The notes under the pieces are model-generated. The model was not told the origin of the DNA. It saw only the letters and a list, made by a program, of their open reading frames with translations, and did not search any database. A stretch of DNA of 16,279 bases from a bacterium (GTDB lineage Bacteria; Patescibacteriota; Saccharimonadia; Saccharimonadales; JACDBH01): assembly GCA_029557395.1 (NCBI GenBank), contig JAKQIK010000016.1:1-16279 (forward strand), written 5' to 3'. Positions 1 to 7,404 of the stretch are shown one piece after another. The stretch's first letter is position 1, and the number at the start of each line of letters is the position of its first letter. Position numbers and translations under genes: made by a program.

Positions 1-1
1 T

Positions 2-199
2 ACCAAGCAGAGAATTGCCAAAAAATTAGAGTACTTTCTGGGCCAAGACAATACACTATCATTCGCTAAACAATTGATAGACTCCAAGCTTGGGACTTAT
101 AGATTCAGAGTTGGGCATTATCGGGTAGTGTTTGATATCGAAGGTGATACGATAGAGGTATTAGCGATAAAACATCGCAAAGATGTATACAAATCCTAG
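2..199 (+). CDS. RelE/ParE-family toxin-like protein, C-terminal part (5' cut by window)
   Basis: The reading frame is open from the window edge and ends at TAG 197-199, giving 65 residues without a start codon. The sequence has the typical RelE/ParE C-terminal pattern: 'KLGTYRFRVGHYRVVF' (core beta strands with the conserved R..VG.YR), then an acidic turn, 'IEVLAIKHRKDVYK' with the terminal H-R-K-D-V-Y. Family members are mRNA-cleaving or gyrase-directed toxins, usually paired with a small antitoxin gene directly upstream or downstream. No antitoxin gene lies downstream, because the next gene converges from the other strand, so a partner would have to lie upstream of the window. The fold call is firm. 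Whether it is an active toxin, and which subtype, is not visible. Confidence 0.75.
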   Translation, partial: TKQRIAKKLEYFLGQDNTLSFAKQLIDSKLGTYRFRVGHYRVVFDIEGDTIEVLAIKHRKDVYKS

Positions 200-234
200 T
201 ATTTGGTCCAGACAATAAAATTTTATACAAATTA

Positions 235-259
235 GAAACTGCCTAGAACAGGCGGTTTC
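235..259. terminator. Bidirectional hairpin terminator between the toxin gene and rpsT
   Basis: GAAACTGCC (235-243), a 7-nt loop, and GGCGGTTTC (251-259) form a 9-bp stem with one G-U pair. It sits between two convergent genes. The flanks are AT-rich on both sides but have no long clean T-run, so termination efficiency is uncertain. Confidence 0.55.
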
Positions 260-294
260 TTAAATATCAGATATTTTCTATTAAATATCAAAAA

Positions 295-669
295 CTACTT
301 GGTAGTTTTCTTGGCTGGAGCTTTTTTGGTTGCTGGTTTCTTGGCAGGAGTTTTTGTAGCTGTTTCTGCCGTAGTTTTCTTGGCAGGCGCTTTAGTGGCG
401 GTCTTCTTGATAGCTGTGGCAGGTTTTACACCAGCTTCTTTGGAGGCTTTGGCTAACTGGCGCTTTTTGCGAGCAACTTTGTTCTTGTGTATTAGGCCTT
501 TTTTTGCAGCTTTATCGAGGTTACTCTCGGCTTCACTCTTGGTAGTGGCACTTGGCTTCTTAGTAAATGCTTTTAGGGATTCGCGCAAATAACGCTTGGT
601 TTTTGCATTTCTAATGGTAGCTTTTTGGGTTTGCTTAACGCGCTTTTTGGCTGATTTTATGATTGGCAC
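295..669 (-). CDS. rpsT: 30S ribosomal protein S20 with lysine/alanine-rich C-terminal tail
   Basis: S20 binds 16S rRNA and helps assemble the 30S subunit. The N-terminal ~85 residues match the family: 'MPIIKSAKKRVKQTQKATIR' at the start, then 'LDKAAKKGLIHKNKVARKKR' with the conserved IHKNKA-like RNA-binding stretch. The start is GTG (669-667), preceded at a good distance by AGAGGAAA. An ATG is not available in this frame. At 124 residues it is about 35 longer than typical S20. The extra C-terminal part is a low-complexity K/A/P/T tail made of PAKK- and KKTT-like repeats, resembling histone H1-like tails, and is probably disordered. The gene is monocistronic, with its own strong promoter. Confidence 0.93.
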   Translation of the reverse strand: MPIIKSAKKRVKQTQKATIRNAKTKRYLRESLKAFTKKPSATTKSEAESNLDKAAKKGLIHKNKVARKKRQLAKASKEAGVKPATAIKKTATKAPAKKTTAETATKTPAKKPATKKAPAKKTTK

Positions 670-727
670 TGATTAATTTCCTCTTATGTTGATTGCAATT
701 AAATTATTATTTGTAATTCGAGATGTA

Positions 728-756
728 ATTATACACATATTTACCACTGTTGTAAA
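728..756 (-). promoter_or_regulatory. rpsT promoter
   Basis: On the minus strand, TTTACA (756-751) and TATAAT (733-728) are separated by exactly 17 nt. This is close to the sigma-70 consensus. Transcription would start near 721 and give a leader of about 50 nt containing the rpsT Shine-Dalgarno site. Confidence 0.75.
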
Positions 757-859
757 GTGTTGGTAGTATCTGGGCAGAAAATCTATAAAAATTTGTAGAC
801 TTTATAAAATGTTTATGGTAACGTAAGCGTGTAGCGTATATCAAAATAAAAAAAATAAA

Positions 860-2872
860 ATGGATAACGATTACTCATCAGATATAGATAACCAGGATCA
901 GTCATCTGCGACCCCTAAGCAACAGGTGGTCGAGAAGCTTCGTGATGCAAATAATGTACTTGTAACAGTCAAGTCCAACCCGAGTGTTGATGAGCTAGCG
1001 GCAACTATTGGTTTGACGATTATGCTCAATAAGCTCGATAAGCACACCACAGCCGTATTTAGCGGTGAAGTACCCTCTACTTTGGAATTTTTGAAGCCAG
1101 AAGAAACTATCGAGACCAATACAGATAGCCTGCGTGATTTTATTGTTTCTCTGGATAAGAGTAAAGCTGACAAATTGAGGTATAAGGTTGAAGAAAACGT
1201 TGTCAAGATCTACATTACGCCTTATAGGACATCTATATCAGAGGCTGATCTCGAATTTACTCAAGGCGATTTTAATGTCGACGCAGTTGTGGCACTGGGT
1301 GTAACCAAACGCGAGGAGCTAGATAATGCAATCACGGCTCATGGTCGAATTTTGCACGATGCAACTTTTATTACCGTTACAACTGGTAGTGATTTTTCTG
1401 AACTAGGTCAGATTAATTGGCAAGATCAAGGAGCTAGTAGTTTGTCGGAAATGCTTGTCAGTATCAGCGAGTCATTTGAGAGCGGGCTGATAGATACCCA
1501 AATAGCCACTGCTTTTCTTACTGGCATAGTAGCTGAAACACAGCGTTTTTCTAATCCCAAAACAACGCCGAAAGTAATGACTATGTCTGCGCAGTTGATG
1601 GCAGCAGGGGCCAATCAACAACTGATTGCCAATGAACTAGAAAAGGCTAATTCTGTGAGTATCGATCATTCTAGCTCGGCTGATGATAACGATGATGCTA
1701 AACCTCAAGAGGTCGAGACTTCTAGCGATGGCACATTGAGTATTCAACATGATAAAGATGAAGTTACTGAAACCAAGCCGATGACTATCGAGGAGCTAGA
1801 GACAAAGCACAAAGGTGACAACTCTGAGCCTAGCGTAGAATTACCTAATAACTCCAATCAGACAGATGTAGCTCCGGTTGCTACCGAGCAAACTCCGTCA
1901 GCAACTTTTAGGACGCCAGTATTATCTGATTCAAGTCGACCAGTTGGTGATGGCTCGGAAAGATTGTATTCTGACAATTATGGTCAGACGGGTACCCCAG
2001 TAGCACCGCCAGTTGCTCCAGAGACAACAAATCCTGTTGCCAATACACAACCAGTAGGACAGGCAAGTCAGCTTGGTTTGGGCGCACCCGAGACTCAGCA
2101 GTCAGGTATTTTGCCACCATTAGACGAACAGCCCGAACCAACCGTAGTTGCGCCGAGTCAACCCGTGGATCCAGTAGAGCAGAGTGCATCTTTGGTTATA
2201 GATAAAGAAGGTAATATGCTAAGAAATGCAGCATCTCAGCCTAAGCACAAAGTATTGCAACCAATTAGTAATGAGCCTACTGTGTCGCCCGGTGATAATG
2301 TAACGACAAGTCCGGGGGCTACGACAGGTATAGATTCTGTACACCAGCCCCAGCAGGATGCGCCCTTGCCAGCCGTAAACGACATATTGCAACCACCATC
2401 TTTACCACAAGAACAGCAAAATAATCCGTTGCCTGCATTTGCTGAAGAGGAGATTAAAACCTCTAATCCAAACGACATACCGATCGAGGACAAGGCAACT
2501 TTAACAGATATAGAAAAGGCAGTGGACAGTCCTCATCTTAAGACTGCTCCTGAAGTAAGTAGTCCCGATACGGATACTTCAAGTTTGGATAACGCCAGGA
2601 ATGCAGTATTTGATGCTTTGGGTCATTCGGATTCTGCCTCCTCGTTTGAGGCTCCTAGGGCCGATCTCAACGCCTTACCCTTGAGCGCACCGCCAGAGGC
2701 TGTTTCTTACGATACTTATAGGTTACCAGATACACCAGAGCCACGCACTGTCAGTGATGTAAGTGGCAATGTACCTGATGCGTCTCTCGGCATACCCAGC
2801 GGTGAGTCGGATAAAAACGCACCACCACCAGTACCGCCACCAATGATGCCACCAACCCAGACAGCTTTGTAG
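860..2872 (+). CDS. Degenerate DHH-phosphoesterase-like protein with long disordered C-terminal region
   Basis: Residues ~20-260 follow the NrnA/RecJ-type DHH fold: 'NNVLVTVKSNPSVDELAATI' (30-50) stands where active enzymes have the H-x-NPDGDAxGS motif, 'VDAVVALGV' (140-148) is the central strand, 'GASSLSEMLVSI' (191-202) matches the 'A-S-S-T-S-E-L' helix, and 'TGIVAETQRFSNPKTTP' (221-237) matches 'GIxxDTGxFxxxxTTP'. The metal-binding residues are largely gone: the first motif keeps one Asp, the DHH triad is replaced by V-T-T around 173-175, and the later Asp is Glu. Catalytic activity is therefore unlikely. Residues ~265-670 are rich in P, S, T, E, Q and D with no recognisable domain and are probably disordered, ending in a polyproline stretch. 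No Shine-Dalgarno site precedes the ATG, only an A-rich tract. The gene lies 19 nt upstream of truB. Its function is unknown; a nucleotide- or RNA-binding scaffold is possible. Confidence 0.8.
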   Translation: MDNDYSSDIDNQDQSSATPKQQVVEKLRDANNVLVTVKSNPSVDELAATIGLTIMLNKLDKHTTAVFSGEVPSTLEFLKPEETIETNTDSLRDFIVSLDKSKADKLRYKVEENVVKIYITPYRTSISEADLEFTQGDFNVDAVVALGVTKREELDNAITAHGRILHDATFITVTTGSDFSELGQINWQDQGASSLSEMLVSISESFESGLIDTQIATAFLTGIVAETQRFSNPKTTPKVMTMSAQLMAAGANQQLIANELEKANSVSIDHSSSADDNDDAKPQEVETSSDGTLSIQHDKDEVTETKPMTIEELETKHKGDNSEPSVELPNNSNQTDVAPVATEQTPSATFRTPVLSDSSRPVGDGSERLYSDNYGQTGTPVAPPVAPETTNPVANTQPVGQASQLGLGAPETQQSGILPPLDEQPEPTVVAPSQPVDPVEQSASLVIDKEGNMLRNAASQPKHKVLQPISNEPTVSPGDNVTTSPGATTGIDSVHQPQQDAPLPAVNDILQPPSLPQEQQNNPLPAFAEEEIKTSNPNDIPIEDKATLTDIEKAVDSPHLKTAPEVSSPDTDTSSLDNARNAVFDALGHSDSASSFEAPRADLNALPLSAPPEAVSYDTYRLPDTPEPRTVSDVSGNVPDASLGIPSGESDKNAPPPVPPPMMPPTQTAL

Positions 2873-2874
2873 AG

Positions 2875-2883
2875 TGTTATAAT
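2875..2883 (+). promoter_or_regulatory. Candidate extended -10 promoter for truB (leaderless)
   Basis: TGTTATAAT is a consensus extended -10 element (TGnTATAAT) lying in the gap after the previous stop. Only 8 nt separate it from the truB ATG, so a transcript starting about 7 nt downstream would have almost no leader. No convincing -35 box is seen. Transcription could also read through from the upstream gene. Confidence 0.5.
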
Positions 2884-2891
2884 TGTTCGAT

Positions 2892-3569
2892 ATGAACAAA
2901 GACACAGCAAATATTATTCTAGTGGACAAGCCAGCTAGCTGGACAAGTTTTGATGTTGTTGCCAAGATTAGAGGTCAAATACGTCGAGAATTGCAGGAAA
3001 AGGGCCAAAAACCAACAAAAAAACAACTCAGGGTTGGGCATGCCGGTACGCTCGATCCATTCGCGACTGGCCTGCTCATAATATTAAAAGGTGATGCGTG
3101 TAAGCAGGCTGGTGAATTTCTAAAATTAGACAAAACTTATGAATTTACTGCAAAACTTGGTGAAAACAGCACCACTGGTGATCCAGAGGGAGAAATTACC
3201 CCCGTGTCTGGTACTAGTCCGAGCAAAGAGGCCGTCCTAGAGGCTCTAGATAGCCTTACGGGCCAAATCACCCAAATCCCACCCATGTATTCAGCAATAA
3301 AAATAGGTGGCGAGCGTGCATACAAGCTTGCTCGTGACGGCAAAGATATTGATATGCCACCAAGACAAGTAGAGATCTATAGACTAGAGCTTATTTCTTA
3401 TCAGTATCCCTATATCAAGGCAGTCTGCGATGTCAGTAGTGGCACGTACATCAGAACACTTGTAGAGGATATTGGTAATTATCTTAAATCCGGCGCCCAC
3501 TGCACCGAACTGCGCCGTACAAAAATAGGTGAGTATGACTTATCAGATGTCGATAGTGTGATAAATTAA
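2892..3569 (+). CDS. truB: tRNA pseudouridine-55 synthase TruB, minimal form
   Basis: The enzyme converts U55 in the T-arm of tRNAs to pseudouridine. Diagnostic motifs are 'ILVDKPASWTSFDVV' (9-23), 'RVGHAGTLDPFATGLL' (47-62) with the catalytic Asp at residue 55, 'YEFTAKLGENSTTGDPEG' with the conserved T-x-T-G-D-x-E-G, 'QIPPMYSAIKIGGERAYKLAR', and 'VSSGTYIRTLVEDIG' near the C-terminus. I chose ATG 2892, giving 225 residues. A TTG at 2883 is in frame but overlaps the -10 element. The protein ends soon after 'LRRTKIGEYDLSDV', so it lacks the C-terminal PUA domain found in many TruB proteins of ~300 residues. There is a small basic insertion (about residues 31-46) before the catalytic motif. Confidence 0.95.
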   Translation: MNKDTANIILVDKPASWTSFDVVAKIRGQIRRELQEKGQKPTKKQLRVGHAGTLDPFATGLLIILKGDACKQAGEFLKLDKTYEFTAKLGENSTTGDPEGEITPVSGTSPSKEAVLEALDSLTGQITQIPPMYSAIKIGGERAYKLARDGKDIDMPPRQVEIYRLELISYQYPYIKAVCDVSSGTYIRTLVEDIGNYLKSGAHCTELRRTKIGEYDLSDVDSVIN

Positions 3570-3623
3570 GGGGTACTGTTACGGGTAATAGTTCTTGTGG
3601 TAAACTGACAATATAGATAATTG

Positions 3624-3629
3624 TATAAG
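3624..3629 (+). promoter_or_regulatory. Candidate -10 box for the surface/tail gene pair (leaderless)
   Basis: TATAAG is followed by 6 nt and then the ATG at 3636. There is no Shine-Dalgarno sequence and no clear -35 box. GATAAT at 3616-3621 is an alternative -10. Confidence 0.35.
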
Positions 3630-3635
3630 AGTATA

Positions 3636-3992
3636 ATGGCAACAATAATTACAAAAACCTTGCTATCTGGTTCTGCCAATGGGAGACAAATAAAAGTCGG
3701 GGCAACTACGACTCCCGGTACTTTGTTGCATACCGTAACCAATACACCTGGCCAGATGGATGAGGTCTGGCTGTGGGCTATGAATAGTGACACTACCAAT
3801 CGTAAGCTCACTATCGAACTCGGTGGCACGACTACTCCGGATGATGTTATAGAAGTTACGATTCCACCAGAATCTGGGTTGGTACTTGTGGTGCCTGGCC
3901 TGGTACTCAATGGTGGAGTAATTCTGCGAGCATTTTCGGTCAATTCAAATGTTGTGCTAATATCGGGATTTGTTAACCGGATTGCAGTGTAA
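3636..3992 (+). CDS. Small beta-rich protein, probably surface or phage-tail-like structural subunit
   Basis: This is a 118-residue protein starting 'MATIITKTLLSGSANGRQIK'. I do not recognise a named family. It is rich in V, T, G and N, with alternating hydrophobic stretches ('DEVWLWAMNS', 'RKLTIELGG', 'VIEVTIPPESGLVLVVPG', 'VILRAFSV', 'NVVLISGFVN') that predict an all-beta fold. It has no cysteine, no signal peptide and no membrane segment. Such small beta proteins are common beside phage tail or adhesin genes ('gel-forming' or capsid-decoration-like). The ATG at 3636 is preferred to the in-frame TTG at 3621, because the latter lies inside the promoter-like stretch. Its stop overlaps the next start (TAATG), so the two genes are probably translationally coupled and may work as a pair. 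Confidence 0.7.
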   Translation: MATIITKTLLSGSANGRQIKVGATTTPGTLLHTVTNTPGQMDEVWLWAMNSDTTNRKLTIELGGTTTPDDVIEVTIPPESGLVLVVPGLVLNGGVILRAFSVNSNVVLISGFVNRIAV

Positions 3993-4681
3993 TGGCGGTT
4001 TATGGACGTGATCGCAACCCTGGCAAGATAGACCCTCTGGCCAAGAGTTCAAGTTTATTATTGGAAATGTTAGTAGATTCGCCTTATGCAGTATGGATGT
4101 GCGATGATGGCACTGGAGCACCTCTAGATAAGAGTGGCAATGGCCGCCATCTGACGCTTTCACTTGGCACGAATACTTACACTACCGATCCAGATTATGG
4201 TACTGTCTTGACAATGACTAACGGGTTGTGGGCGTGGCCGTTTAGACTCCCGCAGTCTTCATATACTCTGGAGAGCTGGGTCAAGTTCAATTCAAGCGTG
4301 GTAGAACAGTCACCTATATCAGACTGGGGTGGTAATTATTCGGCTGGAGCAATGATTTATTTATCTTCAATGTCTCTTCGTGGCTATCATGGTGCCGCTG
4401 GTTATATCTCGGGCGGTACATTATCAACGGGTGCGTGGTATCATCTTGTGCTAACTTGGGACGGGTCTATCGTGCGTCTCTATGTAAACGGAGTAGAAGT
4501 AGGAACGCTGGGTACATCAGCTACACCAGGTACAGCTAACGGTCCAAGTAACGGAGCTTTTTTATCTGGTTATGGTAATACTATTGCTTCTGCAAAAGTA
4601 AATGGGGTCGGTCGGGGTTTCGCCGTATATACACAAGCTTTGTCGGCTACTCGAATTACTGCTCACTACGGTTATGCATAG
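3992..4681 (+). CDS. LamG/concanavalin A-like lectin-fold protein
   Basis: A 229-residue protein. Residues ~28-60, 'VDSPYAVWMCDDGTGAPL' followed by 'DKSGNGRHLTL', are the classic opening of a LamG-like jelly roll (the 'A-x-W-x-x-D-x-S-G-x-x-D-x-S-G-N-G' type). 'YTLESWVKFN' (91-100), 'GAWYHLVLTWDGS' (147-159) and 'VRLYVNGVEVGT' (161-172) are its inner strands. 'SATRITAHYGYA' at the end is typical of the last strand in these domains, where an A-x-R-I-x-x-H-Y motif is common. The fold usually binds carbohydrate or mediates adhesion. No signal peptide is visible, so export would need another route, or the protein is part of a particle. Its ATG overlaps the stop of the preceding gene by one base. 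Confidence 0.82.
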   Translation: MAVYGRDRNPGKIDPLAKSSSLLLEMLVDSPYAVWMCDDGTGAPLDKSGNGRHLTLSLGTNTYTTDPDYGTVLTMTNGLWAWPFRLPQSSYTLESWVKFNSSVVEQSPISDWGGNYSAGAMIYLSSMSLRGYHGAAGYISGGTLSTGAWYHLVLTWDGSIVRLYVNGVEVGTLGTSATPGTANGPSNGAFLSGYGNTIASAKVNGVGRGFAVYTQALSATRITAHYGYA

Positions 4682-4762
4682 TTTTCTAACTGGGGTAATG
4701 AAGAAACTTTATATTGTCTGACCTGTGTTAATATAAAAGTATAAGTAATAATAAGAGTTGAA

Positions 4763-4768
4763 TAATAT
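4763..4768 (+). promoter_or_regulatory. Weak candidate -10 box before the short collagen-like gene
   Basis: TAATAT is followed by 6 nt and the ATG at 4775, the same spacing as at other starts in this window. There is no -35 box and no Shine-Dalgarno site, and the region is AT-rich, so a chance match is quite possible. Confidence 0.25.
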
Positions 4769-4774
4769 AGCTTT

Positions 4775-4867
4775 ATGCCAAGACTACCAATACCGGGCTC
4801 AGATGGCGGACAATGGGGGAATATACTAAATGAATACCTTTCTGTCTCGCATAATTCAGATGGTTCT
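4775..4867 (+). repeat. Head-module repeat, copy 1
   Basis: Encodes the same first 30 residues as copy 2 at 5306-5398. Fourteen of these 30 codons differ at the DNA level, and every change is synonymous. Confidence 0.9.
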
Positions 4868-5131
4868 ATAAGATCTAGTGCAATCCCTGTGTCATCAGCA
4901 GGAGCCACCGGTGCTACGGGGCCAGCCGGTAATACAGGGCCACAAGGGTCAATTGGTGACATTGGTTCTACGGGAGCGCAGGGGGCAACTGGTCCAGGTG
5001 TGCCTGCTGGAGGTACGACGGGACAGATACTTACAAAGAATTCTAATGTAGATGGGGACACTGGCTGGAGTAATGCAGGAGGGGGGATTGATGAAGGTAA
5101 TATTATTCTGTTAAGCCAAGTATTTCATTAA
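4775..5131 (+). CDS. Short collagen-like surface/tail protein
   Basis: A 118-residue protein in three parts. Residues 1-35 are the head module 'MPRLPIPGSDGGQWGNILNE' plus 'YLSVSHNSDGSI', which I know from many CPR and other bacterial surface proteins. Residues 43-75 are about eleven collagen-type Gly-X-Y triplets rich in GAT/GPx. Residues 79-100 have 'GTTGQILTKNSNVDGDTGW', a linker seen in phage tail-fibre-like proteins, usually followed by a further domain. Here the protein stops soon after ('ILLSQVFH'), so it may be a truncated relative of longer proteins such as the next gene, or a minimal stalk. There is no classical signal peptide. Confidence 0.75.
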   Translation: MPRLPIPGSDGGQWGNILNEYLSVSHNSDGSIRSSAIPVSSAGATGATGPAGNTGPQGSIGDIGSTGAQGATGPGVPAGGTTGQILTKNSNVDGDTGWSNAGGGIDEGNIILLSQVFH

Positions 5132-5305
5132 AAGTTATCCTCAATCATATGCTTATTTGTCTCGACTAATAGTATAAGTCTCGTGATACAAATTACTTAT
5201 AGGTTGATAGTTGGTATTAGAATCTGGGAAGCTGAGATTAATTTTGGTAAAACTTATGCTAAAATAATAGCAATAATTAATTAACTAGGAACAATACTTA
5301 GACTT

Positions 5306-5398
5306 ATGCCAAGACTTCCAATACCAGGCTCAGATGGTGGACAGTGGGGGAATATACTCAATGAGTATTTAAGTGTGTCCCACAACTCAGATGGAACT
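5306..5398 (+). repeat. Head-module repeat, copy 2
   Basis: Paralogous to 4775-4867. The protein is identical over 30 residues while the DNA has diverged at synonymous positions, so this is an old duplication, or separate acquisition, held under protein-level selection. Confidence 0.9.
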
Positions 5399-7177
5399 AT
5401 TAAGAATTCTGCACTACCCCCCCTGACTCAAAGTGCTGGCGCAACTGGACCTATGGGTTCTACCGGACCAAATGGTATCCAAGGAGTTAGTGGTGCAACT
5501 GGCGCAACTGGTTCTGAAGGTGCTACCGGCGCAACTGGACCACAAGGTAGCGGAGACTTTGTTAATATTAAAAATCATGGAGCTACAGGGGATGGAATAA
5601 CAGATGACACGGCAGCTTTCGAGTCAGCTATATCGTCCATTACACCAAAAGGAGGAATCGTTTTTGTACCTGTTGGCACTTACCTGATCAGGCGTACCAT
5701 ACTATTGCCCTCCAACGTTATTCTTCAAGGTGCCGGTAGAGGCTCAGTAATAACAAAGCCTGATACCGTAACATCAAACCTAACGGTAAATGGTACAAAT
5801 GGTGACACAACTATCAACGTAGCCGATGGAACAATATTTAATATTGGCGATGGCGTAACGATATCTGACACAACCAACTGGACATGGATGGGCACTACTG
5901 CAACAATCACCGGGAAAACATCATCAACAATAACAATATCTATGGGCTTAAATGACGCCATTCAAACAAATCGCTCAGGACGTGTCTTTACTTGTTTCCC
6001 ACTTATATCCAACACTGAAAATCTTACATCTAGGATAGTTGTCAGGGATTTGTGTTTAGACCAAAATAAAGGACCTAATGACCCTGCTGATGATTTTACG
6101 CTTGGTACAGTCCACTGGGTTGGGACATATGACTCAGTAGTAGAGAATGTTGATTTTATTAATGCTGTGGGTGATGCGTACAGCGATCAAGCTCAACCGG
6201 GGCTTGGGCTCGATGTAACATACCCAAAGCCTGCATCAATATTAAAATCAACCCGAAATACTATTCGAGGATGCCGCATCGTGGCTCCTGGTCGACATGG
6301 TGTACATCTTGGCACAGCTCAAGATGGCGCTTTTGTGTTGGAAAACGAGATTAGTGACATATCTAATGGCTTAGGTATGGCCTTATTCTTCTGTGCATAC
6401 TCTTGTAACGCAATAATTGACGGAAATCATATTATCAACTGCGCACAGGGTGTAGCAGGTGGTGATAACCGCGATTCAGGAAACACTATATCAAATAATA
6501 CTTTTATCGGTGGAGTAAATGGATCTGGCTCATCAGGACTCTACGCAATTGATACAGGGCCTCAGTCTATCGTAATCGGAAACCAAATCATAAATATGGC
6601 TGGTGGTATTAGGTTAACAAATGGAGCAGTAGACTGTGTTGTAACAGGGAACTATGTAAAAATATCGGCTGCTAGAGAAGCGCTAACTATATTATCAGGA
6701 TGTCACAGGTCAACTGTTACTGGTAATACATTCACTGGTGGCACTCCAGGGTCAACCCCGGTACAAATTCAATCATCAAACGACTGTATTTTTACTGGGA
6801 ATATAACTTACGGAAGCTACCGTGGTTGGTCCATCCGTGGGTGTACAAGACTTCGTATTGTTGCCTCACCCATACTATCGGCAACTGTAGAAACAGGGTT
6901 TAGGTTTGATTCGACCACATCAACAGACGTTGAGATAGACACCCATGGAACAACACAAGGTTCAAACGTTGTATCACAGACAGTAACACCGGTACGGTTA
7001 GTTATCAATAACGTTGGGAATAACGGCTCCACTAATCCAGCAACAGGTGGGGACTGGAACATCAACCCCTCCACCGCTTCTAACGAGAAATGGCAGGGAG
7101 TTCAAGTATACTGGAATGACGGAACTGCACACCTGTCTCAATATCAACACGGTGTTGGTTGGTTGAATATAAACTAA
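5306..7177 (+). CDS. Collagen-like stalk plus pectate-lyase-type beta-helix surface protein
   Basis: A 623-residue protein. Residues 1-35 repeat the 'PIPGSDGGQWGNILNEYL' head of the previous gene. Residues ~44-83 are collagen-like Gly-X-Y triplets (GATGATGxxGATGATG). Residue 84 onward, 'DFVNIKNHGATGDGITDDT', is the hallmark N-terminus of the pectate-lyase-3/polygalacturonase right-handed beta-helix, followed by 'GGIVFVPVGTYLI' and 'LQGAGRGSVI'. Residues ~230-540 show beta-helix coils with N-x-I-x-x-N ladders ('ENEISDISNG', 'GNHIINC', 'GNQIINMAGGI', 'GNYVKIS', 'GNTFTGG'). A short C-terminal domain, 'WQGVQVYWNDGTAHLSQYQH', closes it. The helix fold is used by tail spikes and by polysaccharide-cleaving adhesins, so binding or digestion of host glycans is plausible, but the catalytic residues cannot be assigned by eye. 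There is no good ribosome site: AGGA lies about 15 nt before the ATG. Confidence 0.85.
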   Translation: MPRLPIPGSDGGQWGNILNEYLSVSHNSDGTIKNSALPPLTQSAGATGPMGSTGPNGIQGVSGATGATGSEGATGATGPQGSGDFVNIKNHGATGDGITDDTAAFESAISSITPKGGIVFVPVGTYLIRRTILLPSNVILQGAGRGSVITKPDTVTSNLTVNGTNGDTTINVADGTIFNIGDGVTISDTTNWTWMGTTATITGKTSSTITISMGLNDAIQTNRSGRVFTCFPLISNTENLTSRIVVRDLCLDQNKGPNDPADDFTLGTVHWVGTYDSVVENVDFINAVGDAYSDQAQPGLGLDVTYPKPASILKSTRNTIRGCRIVAPGRHGVHLGTAQDGAFVLENEISDISNGLGMALFFCAYSCNAIIDGNHIINCAQGVAGGDNRDSGNTISNNTFIGGVNGSGSSGLYAIDTGPQSIVIGNQIINMAGGIRLTNGAVDCVVTGNYVKISAAREALTILSGCHRSTVTGNTFTGGTPGSTPVQIQSSNDCIFTGNITYGSYRGWSIRGCTRLRIVASPILSATVETGFRFDSTTSTDVEIDTHGTTQGSNVVSQTVTPVRLVINNVGNNGSTNPATGGDWNINPSTASNEKWQGVQVYWNDGTAHLSQYQHGVGWLNIN

Positions 7178-7191
7178 TATGCCCTATACCC

Positions 7192-7404
7192 TTACTGTAT
7201 GATTATTGATATTATCAATAATCCCAACATAATTCGGTAATAGGCAAATATCTTGAAATCATACTTTGAAACGTCCTTAAGCAACCAGCTGATTACAAAA
7301 AATGATGTTACAAAAGATGTGATAGCCCCTGCCAGTAGTGCACTACCACCCCCACTAACGGTTGTTAGGCCATCAAGTCCATCAACAAGCTTTGATATCC
7401 CTAA
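7192..7404 (-). pseudogene. uppP: 3' fragment of undecaprenyl-diphosphatase gene (uppP/bacA)
   Basis: Read on the minus strand, this stretch encodes about 70 residues matching the UppP C-terminus: 'GISKLVDGLDGL', then 'LLAGAITSFVTSFFVISWLL', then 'KIFAYYRIMLGLLIISIII', ending at TAA (7194-7192). The SFV helix and F-A-x-Y-R-I-x-L-G signature are diagnostic of the family, which recycles the lipid carrier for cell-wall synthesis. The N-terminal three quarters, with the catalytic Glu and Arg residues, is missing and there is no start codon, so the product cannot be active. Homology stops just where the 24-bp direct repeat begins (7403). The frame itself runs open to a TAA at 7440-7438 but is not UppP-like there. 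Confidence 0.72.
7201..7223. repeat. AT-rich perfect inverted repeat between convergent ends
   Basis: Two 11-nt arms, GATTATTGATA and TATCAATAATC, flank a single T. It lies just past the beta-helix gene and inside the last codons of the uppP fragment. It could act as a weak terminator hairpin, but it has few G-C pairs and no T-run. Confidence 0.4.

Noticed and set aside
299..592. Open plus-strand frame with a hydrophobic, membrane-like translation
   Set aside because: It is the antisense shadow of the lysine/alanine-rich rpsT gene; the reverse complement of K/A codons reads as F/L/A/V. It has no ribosome site or promoter.
4903..5560. Regular GGT-GCT-ACT/GGA-CCA repeats, checked as a possible CRISPR or satellite array
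   Set aside because: They are collagen-type Gly-X-Y codons in frame in two genes, with no constant spacer pattern.
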